Shown here piece by piece: positions 1 through 10,002 of a stretch of DNA of 64,000 bases (within the stretch, counting starts at the first letter, position 1; each line of letters begins with the position of its first letter). The notes beneath the pieces were generated by a model. The model was not told the origin of the DNA, did no database searches, and saw only the letters and a program-made list of their open reading frames with translations. This stretch comes from Thalassotalea_A litorea (GTDB taxonomy: Bacteria; Pseudomonadota; Gammaproteobacteria; Enterobacterales; Alteromonadaceae). The translations under genes were made by a program, and so were the position numbers. Location of the stretch: positions 41,169-105,168 of the forward strand of contig NZ_JBHZSG010000010.1 of NCBI RefSeq assembly GCF_043642205.1, read 5' to 3'.

Positions 1-768
1 GACGTTTTGCTAACTGATGCACAAGGCGAAATTCAAAATGATTTTGTCGGTACGCTATCTTTTTCTTGGCCTAATTCTGCAACTCAAGCTGTGGTTAACC
101 GTGGCGATGCTGATTATCAGCCGCTGCTACCGTATGGTTTTGGCTTGCAATACGGCGATGAAAGTGCGCTGGCTAATGACCTTTCTGAGGAGACGACTAT
201 TGGCAGTGCCTTAGAAAGTCTTAATTTGATGACTCTCCCATGGCGTCAGGCGATAAATAAACAAGGCGAGCTGCAATTCATTACCAGTAATACTGCCAGC
301 AGTGAATTCGTTAATTACCGCACTACTGATAGAGTGGTTCAAGAAGATGCTCGCCAGATTGACTTTAACGGAAAAGGGGTTGGACACTTTGAAATCAATG
401 ATAATTTTCCGTTCGATTTACGCGGATATGCGGAGCAAAATGGCGCCATTAGCTTTAGTTATAGAGTGACGGATAAGGCGAATCTTTCGGGAGCTGTTTA
501 TCTGGCGATGCGTTGCGAAAGTGATTGTGATGTTACATTTGATATCAGTCAGTGGTTGATCGAGGCTGAGACCGATAAATGGCATAGCGCTAAAATTGAT
601 CTTGCTTGTTATGAGAAAAAAGGAGCGACCATGGACAAGATTTTCGCACCTTTTGTATTACGGACCAACGGGCAGTTAGGCATCACGTTATCCAATATCG
701 AAGTAAGCCTTGGTGCGGAAAATTCACAAGATGGCCAATCCAAAGATCACCATATTACCTGCGAATAA
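1..768 (+). CDS. GH3 exo-1,3/1,4-beta-glucanase, C-terminal part (cut by window edge)
   Basis: Only the last 255 codons are inside the window; the frame is open from base 1, so the start lies upstream. The first ~55 residues read like the end of a glycoside hydrolase family 3 C-terminal domain (SFSWP, then a GDADYxPLxPYGFGLxY stretch). Residues ~95-250 resemble the galactose-binding-like domain at the C terminus of ExoP-type marine beta-glucanases. Such enzymes release glucose from the ends of beta-1,3/1,4-glucans. The active-site residues lie outside the window. A GH16 endo-glucanase follows on the same strand, which fits a shared glucan substrate. Confidence 0.82.
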   Translation, partial: DVLLTDAQGEIQNDFVGTLSFSWPNSATQAVVNRGDADYQPLLPYGFGLQYGDESALANDLSEETTIGSALESLNLMTLPWRQAINKQGELQFITSNTASSEFVNYRTTDRVVQEDARQIDFNGKGVGHFEINDNFPFDLRGYAEQNGAISFSYRVTDKANLSGAVYLAMRCESDCDVTFDISQWLIEAETDKWHSAKIDLACYEKKGATMDKIFAPFVLRTNGQLGITLSNIEVSLGAENSQDGQSKDHHITCE

Positions 769-776
769 TAAATATC

Positions 777-819
777 AAGGGGTCAGAATTGTTGAAAAAT
801 CAACGACTCTGATCCCCTT
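777..819 (+). terminator. Hairpin between the GH3 and GH16 genes
   Basis: AAGGGGTCAGA (777-787) pairs with TCTGATCCCCTT (808-819) with one bulged base. Inside it GTTGA (791-795) pairs with TCAAC (800-804). Only a weak T run follows, so it may be a partial terminator or a mRNA-stabilising structure that lowers GH16 expression relative to GH3. Confidence 0.55.
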
Positions 820-849
820 AATTTTAAGGTGATTGTCATGGAGATAATC

Positions 850-1917
850 ATGAGAATAAAAATAGCATCATTATTGGTTCTGGCTGTACTCACCGCCTCG
901 GGTTGTGGTGGCTCAGGTGGTGATAGTTCTTCTCAGCCTACGCCTAGTGAACCTGCATCACCTACAACCCCACCAGAAACATCTCCGCCAGGTGAAACAA
1001 CCGAATGGGTGTTAGTGTGGCAAGATGAATTTGATGGTAACGCTTTATCTTCTGAACGCTGGAGCCATGAAGTAAATTGTTGGGGGGGTGGTAACAATGA
1101 AAAGCAGTGCTATACCGATCGTAGCGATAACCTGGTGGTAAAAGATGGATTCCTCAACATCATTGCTCGCCAGGAGAGTTTTACTGGACCCGCAGAAACA
1201 GAGGACTCTCCCGATTATAATGTCAATGTCACTCGGACCCTCCCTTATACGTCTGCAAGGATCCGCACTAAGTTTAAAGGCGATTGGTTATATGGACGAT
1301 TCGAAGTTCGCGCTAAACTGCCCTCAGGGCAGGGCACTTGGCCAGCGTTTTGGATGCTGCCCACTGATTATGTGTATGGTGGTTGGGCGGCATCTGGTGA
1401 AATCGATATTATGGAGGCGGTTAATCTAAAAACGGTAGGCGACGATAATGTTGAAGAAAGCGGGGTGCACGGCACCTTGCATTATGGCCGAGCCTGGCCA
1501 GAGAATGTCTACTCTGGTGCTGAATTTCAGGTGTTGCCGAACCCCGCTGAGCAATTTCACCTTTATGCTATCGAATGGCAGGAGGGCGAGATTCGCTGGT
1601 ATGTTAATGATATTCATTACGCAACCCATACTGAAGAAGGTTGGTTTAGTCAGTATTTTGATGATAAAAACCAGCTGATTACAGGTAGTGGCAGTGCACC
1701 TTTTGATCAGCGGTTTCATCTGATACTAAATTTGGCGATTGGCGGTAATTGGCCTGAATCGGTTAATCAAACAGGCATCGATACCAGTACTTTTCCACAG
1801 ATTATGGAAATTGATTATGTCAGAGTGTATGAATGCGCAATTTCTCCTAACAATGGTGCTGGATGTGCGACTATAGGAGACACACCTATTTATATTGAGG
1901 GCAACCGCCCCCAATAA
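850..1917 (+). CDS. GH16 beta-glucanase lipoprotein (laminarinase-like)
   Basis: A 355-residue secreted endo-acting beta-glucanase. The start at 850 is chosen because GGAG at 840-843 sits six bases before it; GTG at 829 and ATG at 838 are in frame but less well placed. The protein opens with a lipoprotein signal ending in the lipobox LTASGC, followed by a Ser/Pro/Thr linker of about 30 residues. The GH16 catalytic motif GEIDIMEA (E-x-D-x-x-E) lies near residue 185, with WQDEFDG at the domain start and a DYVRVYE end strand. No extra carbohydrate-binding module is seen. GH16 members with this motif usually cut beta-1,3 or beta-1,3/1,4 glucans. It converges with the halogenase gene and sits in a TonB receptor locus, so outer-membrane anchoring near the receptor is likely. 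Confidence 0.88.
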   Translation: MRIKIASLLVLAVLTASGCGGSGGDSSSQPTPSEPASPTTPPETSPPGETTEWVLVWQDEFDGNALSSERWSHEVNCWGGGNNEKQCYTDRSDNLVVKDGFLNIIARQESFTGPAETEDSPDYNVNVTRTLPYTSARIRTKFKGDWLYGRFEVRAKLPSGQGTWPAFWMLPTDYVYGGWAASGEIDIMEAVNLKTVGDDNVEESGVHGTLHYGRAWPENVYSGAEFQVLPNPAEQFHLYAIEWQEGEIRWYVNDIHYATHTEEGWFSQYFDDKNQLITGSGSAPFDQRFHLILNLAIGGNWPESVNQTGIDTSTFPQIMEIDYVRVYECAISPNNGAGCATIGDTPIYIEGNRPQ

Positions 1918-1942
1918 TTCTGGAATGACTAACATCGGATAC

Positions 1943-3421
1943 TTAGTTACTGCAATAGTGGTCCAGATAGGCGTTGTGTATTGGCATACCCTGTAGGGTG
2001 CGTTCGATATTGAGTTCTATTTGGCCTAAGAACCGCTCCAATTCTTCGTCACTCATCATATCTACAATCGGGTGATATTGCTCAGGAATAAGTCCTTGTC
2101 CGATCATGACCTGCTGCCAGGAATCATCAAATAACTCATTGCCTTCGCGAAACACGCGGCCAGTTTCAATAAAGTGCTGGATTCGATGTGCTAACGATTT
2201 GGGAATGGTCATGTTTTGACAATATCGCCAGAACTGTGAATCTTTTCGATTAGTCACCTTATAATGCAAAATAATGAAGTCACGAATCTTCTCGACATCA
2301 AAATTTGTTTGCTTGTTGTATTCGTCAATGTCGGTTTGCATGATACCTTGATGGGGGAACATGCGTAACAAACGCACGATACCTTGCTGTATCAGATGGA
2401 TGCTTGTTGATTCCAATGGCTCTAAAAAACCCGAAGCCAGACCCAATGCAACACAATTTTTGTTCCACTGCTTTAATCGTCGCCCCGTTCTAAAACGAAT
2501 CACCCTTGGCTCATTTAGTGTTTGGCCTTCAATATTTTCCAGCAGAAATTGTTTGGCTTGCTCATCACTCATATATTTTGAGCAGTAAACAAGTCCATTG
2601 CCGACACGATTTTGTAAAGGAATACGCCATTGCCAGCCGGATTCCTGGGCGATCGAGCGAGTGTAAGGAATTGGTGCTTGTAGTGCTTCAGTCTGGACCG
2701 CAATGGCTCTGTCGCAAGGCAACCAATGTGACCAGTCTTCATACCCTGTGTGCAAGGCCTGTTCGATCAACAGACCTCTGAATCCAGTGCAATCGATAAA
2801 TAAATCGCCTTGAATCACTTCACCGTTATCCATCGTTAGGCTATTGATTGCAGAAAGATCATCGGCAGTATTGACCTTGTCAATTTTTCCTTCAAGGCGT
2901 TTGACGCCAAATTTTTCGCTAAAACTGCGTAGAAATTTTGCATAGGCACTGGCGTCGATGTGATAGGCATAATTAAGACCATTATTCGGTAAGTGCTGAA
3001 ACTTATTATCTTCCGCAGCACGCCGCTCAAGACAATAAGTACCAAACTCTTTACTAAAACCTTTGTCTCGCCCTTTTAGCCAAAAATGTTGGAAGCCTGC
3101 GGCCCAGCAATCTTTCCCGGTAACCCCAAAGGCGTGCAAATAGTCCTCATTAACATCGCGCCAGTTTTCAAAATTAATACCTAGCTTAAAGGTGCCATTG
3201 GTGGCCTTTAAAAACGCTTTTTCGTCAATTTGTAATAGCTTGTGGAAAAATATCATGGTAGGAATCGTGGCTTCACCAACACCTACGGTGGCGATCTCAT
3301 CCGATTCGATTAGGGTGATATCCAGTCGCTTGCCGAGTAACTTGCCTAATGCGGCTGCAGCCATCCAGCCAGCTGTGCCGCCACCTGCAATAACAATTTT
3401 TCGAATGGGTTTATTATTCAT
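1943..3421 (-). CDS. Flavin-dependent tryptophan halogenase family protein (copy 1)
   Basis: A 492-residue member of the tryptophan halogenase family (PF04820). It has the FAD-binding GGGTAGW near residues 13-19, the lysine equivalent to the catalytic Lys of PrnA in TFKLG (K79), WQWRIP near 263-268 and FLEPLES near 330-340. All residues normally needed for chlorination chemistry are therefore present. Homologues beside TonB receptors in marine and plant-associated bacteria have no proven halogenase substrate; a role in oxidising or modifying a carbohydrate-linked or peptide substrate is a guess. It is the last gene of the receptor series, 45 bases after the cupin gene, with AGAGGA ahead of its ATG. 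Confidence 0.9.
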   Translation of the reverse strand: MNNKPIRKIVIAGGGTAGWMAAAALGKLLGKRLDITLIESDEIATVGVGEATIPTMIFFHKLLQIDEKAFLKATNGTFKLGINFENWRDVNEDYLHAFGVTGKDCWAAGFQHFWLKGRDKGFSKEFGTYCLERRAAEDNKFQHLPNNGLNYAYHIDASAYAKFLRSFSEKFGVKRLEGKIDKVNTADDLSAINSLTMDNGEVIQGDLFIDCTGFRGLLIEQALHTGYEDWSHWLPCDRAIAVQTEALQAPIPYTRSIAQESGWQWRIPLQNRVGNGLVYCSKYMSDEQAKQFLLENIEGQTLNEPRVIRFRTGRRLKQWNKNCVALGLASGFLEPLESTSIHLIQQGIVRLLRMFPHQGIMQTDIDEYNKQTNFDVEKIRDFIILHYKVTNRKDSQFWRYCQNMTIPKSLAHRIQHFIETGRVFREGNELFDDSWQQVMIGQGLIPEQYHPIVDMMSDEELERFLGQIELNIERTLQGMPIHNAYLDHYCSN

Positions 3422-3466
3422 TGTATCTTCCTCTGCAGGAATTTCTGCTTTACTTTTGTCTGGTAA

Positions 3467-4504
3467 TTAGCGATTTAATTTGTGTAACAGCATGGAACGA
3501 ATCGTGCGCATTGCTGCATCATTGTCATTTAATACGCCTAATTTATCGTCTGGGATGTGTTTGAGCGCCTGTTCATCTGAGTTGAAGATATAATGCTCAA
3601 ACATCGCTTTCCATGCTTTCTTTTGCGTTTCAGGTAAATGTTTAATATTTAATAACGCATGGTATAAGGCGTCGATAGGAGCGCCCATCGCGGGGGCATT
3701 CGTTTGCCACCAGTAATTAATTAAGATGTTGAAGTCTTCCAGGCCTTCCACGTGATGCCACCACATACTAGGCAGAAATAACGCGTCTCCTGGCTCAAGC
3801 TCCGCGACTAGGGCATGGGATAAAGCCTGTTCGAATCTTGGGTAAGCAGTAAAGTCTGGATTGTAAAAGTCCACCAGACTTATCGCTTGCCCTGCGGGAG
3901 TAAAATCCAGAGGGCCGATATATAAGTTTTGCACCTGTTCCGGAGGAAATAAGGTGAAGCGTCGTTTACCACTGATGCAGCAGGCGATGTTGTTTGGTAC
4001 ATCATGGTGAGCCGCGATGCGTGTTTGATTGCTAATCCAGATGCTCATTAACGGATCAAAATCATCCAAAGCTATGAGGTTGTTTTCGTCTCGAAAGCCT
4101 GGTAGCAGGGAGTCTACCTGGGTGGATCCGACATACATACCTCGCGGTAGCTTCGTTTGCCTGTTGCGTTGCATTTGTGTCAAAAACTCACTGAATGAAA
4201 CATTACAACGTTGAAAATTAAAACCGGTAAAGTCATCATTGTAGAAAAGCCTACCTTGTTGTTCCGGTTCTAAAATACCGGCACCAACAACTTGCCCACG
4301 ATCAAATTTTTTCAGGTATTCGTGTAAGGCTAGGTTACTTTTTTTACCGGCTTTTACAACCGGCCAGTCTTTTACAAGCCCTTTAATAATAATGGGTTTA
4401 TCAGAGCACCAAATATCTGATGTCAATTTTTCAGCATCAACAAGATCGACAAAATCTACGGACTTTATTTCATTAAAGATTGACTGACTTTTCGCTGCAA
4501 TCAT
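3467..4504 (-). CDS. Cupin-like (JmjC-type) 2-oxoglutarate/Fe(II) oxygenase family protein
   Basis: A 345-residue Cupin_8 / JmjC-like protein. The HHDVPNN segment supplies the HxD pair of the metal site, and the later MWWHHVE segment supplies the distal histidine; the FLPSMWWHHV strand is typical of the family. Members hydroxylate protein or small-molecule substrates using 2-oxoglutarate and iron. It lies between sapC and halogenase copy 1 with gaps of about 40 bases, so co-transcription is likely. No signal peptide is visible, so it should act in the cytoplasm. The substrate is unknown. Confidence 0.82.
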   Translation of the reverse strand: MIAAKSQSIFNEIKSVDFVDLVDAEKLTSDIWCSDKPIIIKGLVKDWPVVKAGKKSNLALHEYLKKFDRGQVVGAGILEPEQQGRLFYNDDFTGFNFQRCNVSFSEFLTQMQRNRQTKLPRGMYVGSTQVDSLLPGFRDENNLIALDDFDPLMSIWISNQTRIAAHHDVPNNIACCISGKRRFTLFPPEQVQNLYIGPLDFTPAGQAISLVDFYNPDFTAYPRFEQALSHALVAELEPGDALFLPSMWWHHVEGLEDFNILINYWWQTNAPAMGAPIDALYHALLNIKHLPETQKKAWKAMFEHYIFNSDEQALKHIPDDKLGVLNDNDAAMRTIRSMLLHKLNR

Positions 4505-4544
4505 ATTGACCCCGAGACATACGCAAGTTTGCTCGATAAAGACA

Positions 4545-5264
4545 CTATTGGTTGTCTTTTTTCTGGATTAGAGCATTGATGTTAGCGTGAGATGCTATCA
4601 CCATATAAATGACTGATAACATGCCAGATTTATTAAGTTTTTCCAGTTGAACACCATTTAGGTTGGCAAGTTTGTCTTCATTGATGGTATAGAAACCACT
4701 CAGACGATTGTTGGTGCCATTGTTCAATTGGATATCCAGATTAAAAGGTTCCAGCAACTCCAGCTCGGTGATAGCTTGCATAAACTGGTCTGTCGCTGTT
4801 TTACTATCATGAATGGATTTTAGAATGGCGCTAACACGATTGATGTATTCACTGTTACCGCCGTGAGGTAAGAAAATATCGTTGCCAACTTCCTTATTTA
4901 CTCTCGGATTATTAAGATCGATATGAATAACCTGGCTTTCTGTTTTTACACCGTTCTCTTCGTGTATCTGCGTACCGATTAAAAAAGGTTCCCGTTCAAT
5001 CATCATTGGAATATAACTGGCCTGCCAGTGTTCATTCGTTAAAAATAAATTCTCATTTTCTTCAAAACCAAACAGGGCAATGGCAACAAAATCATTGGTT
5101 TTACCATCTTTAAAAAAGAATATTGGATAATCAGCCTGGGCGTGCTTGAATTCGAACGGATAAAGCACTGAAAACATTTTGTTATTGCCAAATTCAGCGG
5201 ATTTTTTGGTATCTATTTTTAAATCTTTGTGGTCAATATTATTCAGTAATGCGTGACTAGCCAT
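4545..5264 (-). CDS. SapC family protein
   Basis: A 239-residue protein of the SapC family (PF07277), recognised by the N-terminal block with FSVLYPFEF, DYPIFFFKD, ALFGFEENENLF and SYIPMMIEREPF. The family was named from an S-layer gene of Campylobacter, but biochemical function is not established. In marine gammaproteobacteria and Caulobacterales sapC occurs with TonB receptors, halogenase-like genes and cupins, exactly as here. It starts 18 bases after halogenase copy 2 and is followed 40 bases later by the cupin gene. No signal peptide is evident. Confidence 0.85.
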   Translation of the reverse strand: MASHALLNNIDHKDLKIDTKKSAEFGNNKMFSVLYPFEFKHAQADYPIFFFKDGKTNDFVAIALFGFEENENLFLTNEHWQASYIPMMIEREPFLIGTQIHEENGVKTESQVIHIDLNNPRVNKEVGNDIFLPHGGNSEYINRVSAILKSIHDSKTATDQFMQAITELELLEPFNLDIQLNNGTNNRLSGFYTINEDKLANLNGVQLEKLNKSGMLSVIYMVIASHANINALIQKKDNQ

Positions 5265-5282
5265 GAATGCTCCAATTTTTTA

Positions 5283-6845
5283 TTAATGTTGTATCTGTTT
5301 TGTGGAGTTGCGGGTAATGTGATCAATGAGGTCTCGATTTGTTGGCAGACCAGCTAAATATTTATTACCCAATTTAACACTTTCGTGCATGTTTTTCTCG
5401 CTTAACTCTTTATTGTTATAGCGTCGTTTTAGGGGACGGGGCTGCGTGTCAAAGCCCATCCCATAGAGTATGTATTGATAACTGGCAGCAGGGAAAATTT
5501 CTTCAATTTGAATAAAATCGTTATACGTGGGTTCCTGGAATTGCCACAATGTCAGCAACTGCTGTAAATGCTCGGGAATGCTGCTTGGATTTCGGTTATC
5601 CTGCCAATACGCTGACGTCCGTTTACTCAATACATAATGCAGCTTGAGAAAATCGATGATGCGTTGCCAACGATACTCAAATCTTTGGTTGAATCTTTGA
5701 GCACTAATTTCCATGACATCTTGGTTTGCAGGTAATTCTTTGGCGATCATTTTTGCGCTTAGTTCAATGAGTGCCAGCGCTGACGCTTCCAATGGCTCAA
5801 TAAATCCGGCGGACATTCCCACAGCAACACAGTTTTGGTGCCAAAACTTTTCTCGATAACCGGGTTGAAAATTCAGCTTTCTAATACTGAGCTGACTCAG
5901 AGCATCTTTTGATAAGGAGGGCCGTAGGTAATCTAATAGGGTTTTTTCTGCCTCCATATCGCTGCAATAGTCTTTAGCAAATACACAGCCAACACCGCGC
6001 CTGCTCGGCAGACCTATATCCCAAATCCAGCCCGCATCATGAGCAGTGGAAATGGTATGTGAGGCGATATTATCATTGGGGTTTTGATAAGGAACTTGCA
6101 CAGCCAGTGCTGTATCATTAAACAGAATATGGCTCTGTGATCGTAACGGAATGTTATAGTGCTTGCCTATTAACAGTGCCGATGCACCCGTGCAATCGAT
6201 AAATAAATCTGCTGCTATGTTGCCATGCTGACGAGTCGTTACTGCCTGGATAGCACCATCTTCCTGACTACATATGTTTATAACATCATCGAGGATGTGC
6301 GTTACTCCAAGCTTGCCGGTGCAATGCTGTTTCAATAAACCTGCGAACTTTGCCGCATTGAGATGATAACCGTAGTTTGCCACGGCAGCATATTCGGGAG
6401 TCTGGAATTGCTTTGGTGCTCGGTGATAATCACACAACAGTGGTTGGAAACTCATCGAGTGAGCAAAAGGCACATGCCGATGATGTTGCTGCCAATGTTG
6501 AATCAAATCGGTTTGTCCAAATCCATGGGGCGCCATAAAAGGATGATAATAATTATCCTGCTCACTCCCATCGACCCAACCAATAAACTGAGAACCTTGT
6601 TTAAATGAAGCTTCGCAGCAACGAATAAATTCATGTTCAGTAATGCCAATACTTTGCAAAGTAGACCTCATCGTAGGCCAGGTGCCTTCACCGACACCTA
6701 TAGGCTTAATATCGGCCGACTCTAACAGCGTAATATCGATACCTGCAGAATGAGAACCATTGTGCTCCGCGGCAATGATCCCTGCAGTTAACCAACCGGC
6801 AGATCCTCCACCTACAATAACGATTTTTCGAACGGATTTATCCAT
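5283..6845 (-). CDS. Flavin-dependent tryptophan halogenase family protein (copy 2)
   Basis: A 520-residue halogenase-family flavoprotein, clearly diverged from copy 1. GGGSAGW lies at residues 12-18, the catalytic-type lysine is K82 (SFKQG), and FIEPLEAS is present. The signature written WxWxIP in characterised enzymes reads WIWDIG here, about residue 270, followed by LP. This variation is common in the receptor-linked subgroup as I recall it. It is the first gene after the TonB receptor, 115 bases downstream, beyond a strong terminator. No good ribosome site precedes the ATG. Substrate unknown. Confidence 0.88.
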   Translation of the reverse strand: MDKSVRKIVIVGGGSAGWLTAGIIAAEHNGSHSAGIDITLLESADIKPIGVGEGTWPTMRSTLQSIGITEHEFIRCCEASFKQGSQFIGWVDGSEQDNYYHPFMAPHGFGQTDLIQHWQQHHRHVPFAHSMSFQPLLCDYHRAPKQFQTPEYAAVANYGYHLNAAKFAGLLKQHCTGKLGVTHILDDVINICSQEDGAIQAVTTRQHGNIAADLFIDCTGASALLIGKHYNIPLRSQSHILFNDTALAVQVPYQNPNDNIASHTISTAHDAGWIWDIGLPSRRGVGCVFAKDYCSDMEAEKTLLDYLRPSLSKDALSQLSIRKLNFQPGYREKFWHQNCVAVGMSAGFIEPLEASALALIELSAKMIAKELPANQDVMEISAQRFNQRFEYRWQRIIDFLKLHYVLSKRTSAYWQDNRNPSSIPEHLQQLLTLWQFQEPTYNDFIQIEEIFPAASYQYILYGMGFDTQPRPLKRRYNNKELSEKNMHESVKLGNKYLAGLPTNRDLIDHITRNSTKQIQH

Positions 6846-6920
6846 AAAACTAGGTCTAACTCTCAGAGGATTAAACGTAACAGCGTTTTTCTATCCTATT
6901 CTAAAGTTCAGATAAATAAA

Positions 6921-6944
6921 AGCCGCTGCAGGCAGCGGCTTTTA
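6921..6944 (-). terminator. Strong hairpin terminator after the TonB receptor gene
   Basis: GCCGCTGC (6922-6929) pairs with GCAGCGGC (6932-6939), followed on the minus strand by TTTTATTT. It lies between the receptor stop (6961) and halogenase copy 2 (start 6845). It would make the receptor mRNA far more abundant than the downstream genes, which then depend on read-through or on a promoter in the 75 bases that remain. Confidence 0.88.
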
Positions 6945-6960
6945 TAACATTTATCTAGAT

Positions 6961-9960
6961 TTAGAAGGTATAACGTAAACCAACGTTATAACGGGCACCA
7001 GACTGCTCAATGTTTCTTACCATTAGCTTGTGACGTCCGTATTTACGAGTAGTTTCATCGGTCAGGTTGATTGCTTCTGCGAACACTGTCAGGTTGTCAT
7101 TAAAGCTGTAACTGACATTCGCATCCAACTGGCCATAAGCTTCAACGTAAACTGGGTTAGATCCCTGTCCATCATTTAGATCCGACAGGAAGTCATCACG
7201 CCAGTTGTAGGCGAAACGTACCTGGAAGCCGTAGTTGTCATAAAATGCGACAATGTTGTACGAATCACTCACACCCAATAGAGGCGTATTATCATCGTCT
7301 TCACTAGCATTGTCGTATTCCACATCACTATCAACCATGGTGTAGTTGACGATACCGCCAAATCCTGAATCACCAAACAGGTGCTGGATATTAAGCTCAA
7401 TACCGTCAACCTTGTTAGAGCCTTGATTGAATGGCTGGCTATATTTTACAGTAACTTCACCATTGGCTTCTGGTGAACCCCAAATCTGGTTTTTAACCGG
7501 GTCTCCACCTGGATCGACAATTACATTTGGATCACTGGCATAATTTGATGCAATGTATGCTCGAATTGCAGCACTATTTGATGGATCGCCACCTGTTGCC
7601 GCCACCGCTTCATCATAACGTGCACCTTCTACCGGACTGTATACGCCAGCATAGGTTTCAAAAATATCCTGTGTTCCGATTACGTTAGACACATCTTTTT
7701 GGAATAAGCCAATCGATGCGTAGCTACCTTCATCGTAGTACCATTCAAATGACAAATCGATATTTTCAGATTCTAGAGGTAACAGGCCAACGTTACCGCG
7801 AGAGCCACGGCCATTATCTACATTTCGAACTTCGTCTAAACGACCACCAGCAGTTAGGTTGCCATAACCCGGACGGGTCAGAGTCTCGCTGTAAGATGCT
7901 CTAATGACGATGTCATCGGTCACTTCTAGACTAAAGTCGATGTTTGGTAACAAGTAATCGTAATCAGCGCTGTCATCAAAAAACACGGCATCACCACGAA
8001 CAATTTCAAATTCGTTAGTAGATACCCAGCCGATACGTAATACATCAGGAAGCAGCGTAGTTGCGCTTACATCGGTTTGCTCATAACGCAAGCCGATTCG
8101 CATGTTTGCTGGCATATCACCAAAGTCCCAGGCAAGATTTGCCTGAACATATGCGCTGGTGCTCTCTTCGGTTGTGCGCTTGTCATCGGAATATTCTGAC
8201 GGTGCACAAATCGTCGTGCCACACGGCCATTTGTCCGGATCGTTTGGATCGCTATATAAAGTACCAACAAGATCTGCGATGGTATTAAAATCCACTGCCC
8301 AGAATTGGTCGATCATATTGGTTTTGTCGCCCGGCATATTGTCAAAGCGATCAACTATCGTACTCATGCTATCAAGCAAGAATTGATCGTCGATGTCTTC
8401 AGGAACCCCGGTACCACCCCAATTAGGACGCTCAGCAACGGCAAATGCCGTACGGTTTTCAACTTTGTTAAATCCAACACCAAAATCGATACTTTCAACG
8501 ATGCCATCGTCAAAAACGTATTGACCGTCTAATTGCACCTGATCGATTTCAGATTTCATGTAACTGTTACGGAAACTGGTACCTGTCGTAACAACGCCCT
8601 CAGGTGTTAAACCTGGCGTACCGTCAGGGAATACCACCTCTACAACCGGGAAGCCAGAAGAGAAATCAACTTTGGTTTCTGCGCGGGTCCAGGTCGCTAA
8701 TTGAATGGTGTTAGAGTTACCATAAATCGTATTTGGTTGTGATTCTGCTGATGAACTATGGAAATCAAGTTCAAAGCTCAGGCTATCATTGACCAGGTAT
8801 TCAAGATTTATACCCGCTGATTTATTCTCATTCTCTTTACCACTTTGCTCTACCTGACTCACTAAGTCTGACGGACCATCAATATCATGGATATATAACG
8901 GCGCGGCAACATTATTTGAATCTGGATCTGTCCATTCGGAACCTGTTGGCAATCCTGCATAGTTCAGACTCATCCAAACAGAATGGATATTTTGATTTAA
9001 ATCTTGTTCAAGCTTGGAGTAGGTATAATCAAAGGTTGCTGTAAAACTATCAACCGGTTGATATTGCAGAGTTAACTGGCCATTGGTACGGGTACGCTCT
9101 ACTTCACTAAAACCATATAGTACGTTATGAGGCGCGGCATAGGTGACGCCAGCTGCCGGTACATTTATTTGTGTCGGGCCATCAGGAACAGAACCCCAGT
9201 CACCTTCACCACCTGTTTGTGGGCGCCAGCCGTTATCCACACCTGCGCGGGCACTACCACTTTCGCGATTCTGGTAAACCGCTGAGATTGCAATACCGAA
9301 CTTACCATCGTCGGTGACGGTGCTATAAAGACCTGATAATTCCGGTGTCAATGTTGAACCATCCTGACTCGATGTATCATGAACAGCCTTTGCACCAAAC
9401 GAAGCCTTCGTTTCTCCTAAATCAAGAGGTTTAAGTGTTATCAGGTTAATGGTCGAGCCGATACCACCTGTTGCAACATCAGCTCGACTGGTTTTGTGTA
9501 CTTCGACGGCACTGACACCTTCAGAAGCTAAGTTACCAAAGTCAAATGAGCGGGAATCTGATGCGCTGGTTGCGTTAATATTCGCCGTTGGCATTTGGCG
9601 ACCATTGAGGGTAACAAGGTTGTAATCCGGACCAAAACCACGAACCGTTACTTTACTACCTTCACCGTTTTCACGGTCAATTGAAACACCCGTAATACGT
9701 TGCAAGGACTCTGCAAGGTTGGTATCTGGGAATTTACCGATGTCTTCAGAATTAATTGCATCGACAACACCTTTTGAACTACGTTTAATATCCATGGATT
9801 TGGTTAAACTGCCACGAATACCGGTAACTTCTATAACTTCGATTTCATCGCCATCTGCCTGAGCGCTTTCTTCTGCCCCGACACTGACCATGGTGGTTGC
9901 ACCCAGCACTAATGAAAGTGTGGTTGCGAGTTTTGACTTCTTGAATGTCAAGTTCGCCAT
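6961..9960 (-). CDS. TonB-dependent outer-membrane receptor (TIGR01782-type)
   Basis: A 999-residue receptor. It has a signal peptide (residues ~1-29), a TonB-box-like segment with IEVIEVTGIR, and a plug domain with AESLQRITGVSI and VTVRGFGPDYNLVTLNGR. A long beta-barrel follows, ending in NVGLRYTF with the terminal Phe typical of outer-membrane proteins. This subtype (TonB-Xanth-Caul) generally imports oligosaccharides. GGGGAG stands six bases before the ATG. It is transcribed away from the ADP-ribosylglycohydrolase-like gene and has a LacI-type operator upstream. With GH3 and GH16 enzymes nearby, import of beta-glucan oligosaccharides is the best guess. Confidence 0.92.
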   Translation of the reverse strand: MANLTFKKSKLATTLSLVLGATTMVSVGAEESAQADGDEIEVIEVTGIRGSLTKSMDIKRSSKGVVDAINSEDIGKFPDTNLAESLQRITGVSIDRENGEGSKVTVRGFGPDYNLVTLNGRQMPTANINATSASDSRSFDFGNLASEGVSAVEVHKTSRADVATGGIGSTINLITLKPLDLGETKASFGAKAVHDTSSQDGSTLTPELSGLYSTVTDDGKFGIAISAVYQNRESGSARAGVDNGWRPQTGGEGDWGSVPDGPTQINVPAAGVTYAAPHNVLYGFSEVERTRTNGQLTLQYQPVDSFTATFDYTYSKLEQDLNQNIHSVWMSLNYAGLPTGSEWTDPDSNNVAAPLYIHDIDGPSDLVSQVEQSGKENENKSAGINLEYLVNDSLSFELDFHSSSAESQPNTIYGNSNTIQLATWTRAETKVDFSSGFPVVEVVFPDGTPGLTPEGVVTTGTSFRNSYMKSEIDQVQLDGQYVFDDGIVESIDFGVGFNKVENRTAFAVAERPNWGGTGVPEDIDDQFLLDSMSTIVDRFDNMPGDKTNMIDQFWAVDFNTIADLVGTLYSDPNDPDKWPCGTTICAPSEYSDDKRTTEESTSAYVQANLAWDFGDMPANMRIGLRYEQTDVSATTLLPDVLRIGWVSTNEFEIVRGDAVFFDDSADYDYLLPNIDFSLEVTDDIVIRASYSETLTRPGYGNLTAGGRLDEVRNVDNGRGSRGNVGLLPLESENIDLSFEWYYDEGSYASIGLFQKDVSNVIGTQDIFETYAGVYSPVEGARYDEAVAATGGDPSNSAAIRAYIASNYASDPNVIVDPGGDPVKNQIWGSPEANGEVTVKYSQPFNQGSNKVDGIELNIQHLFGDSGFGGIVNYTMVDSDVEYDNASEDDDNTPLLGVSDSYNIVAFYDNYGFQVRFAYNWRDDFLSDLNDGQGSNPVYVEAYGQLDANVSYSFNDNLTVFAEAINLTDETTRKYGRHKLMVRNIEQSGARYNVGLRYTF

Positions 9961-10002
9961 CTGTTTCTCCCCTGGGAACTTAATCCCTGTTGTTTTTTCT
10001 TT

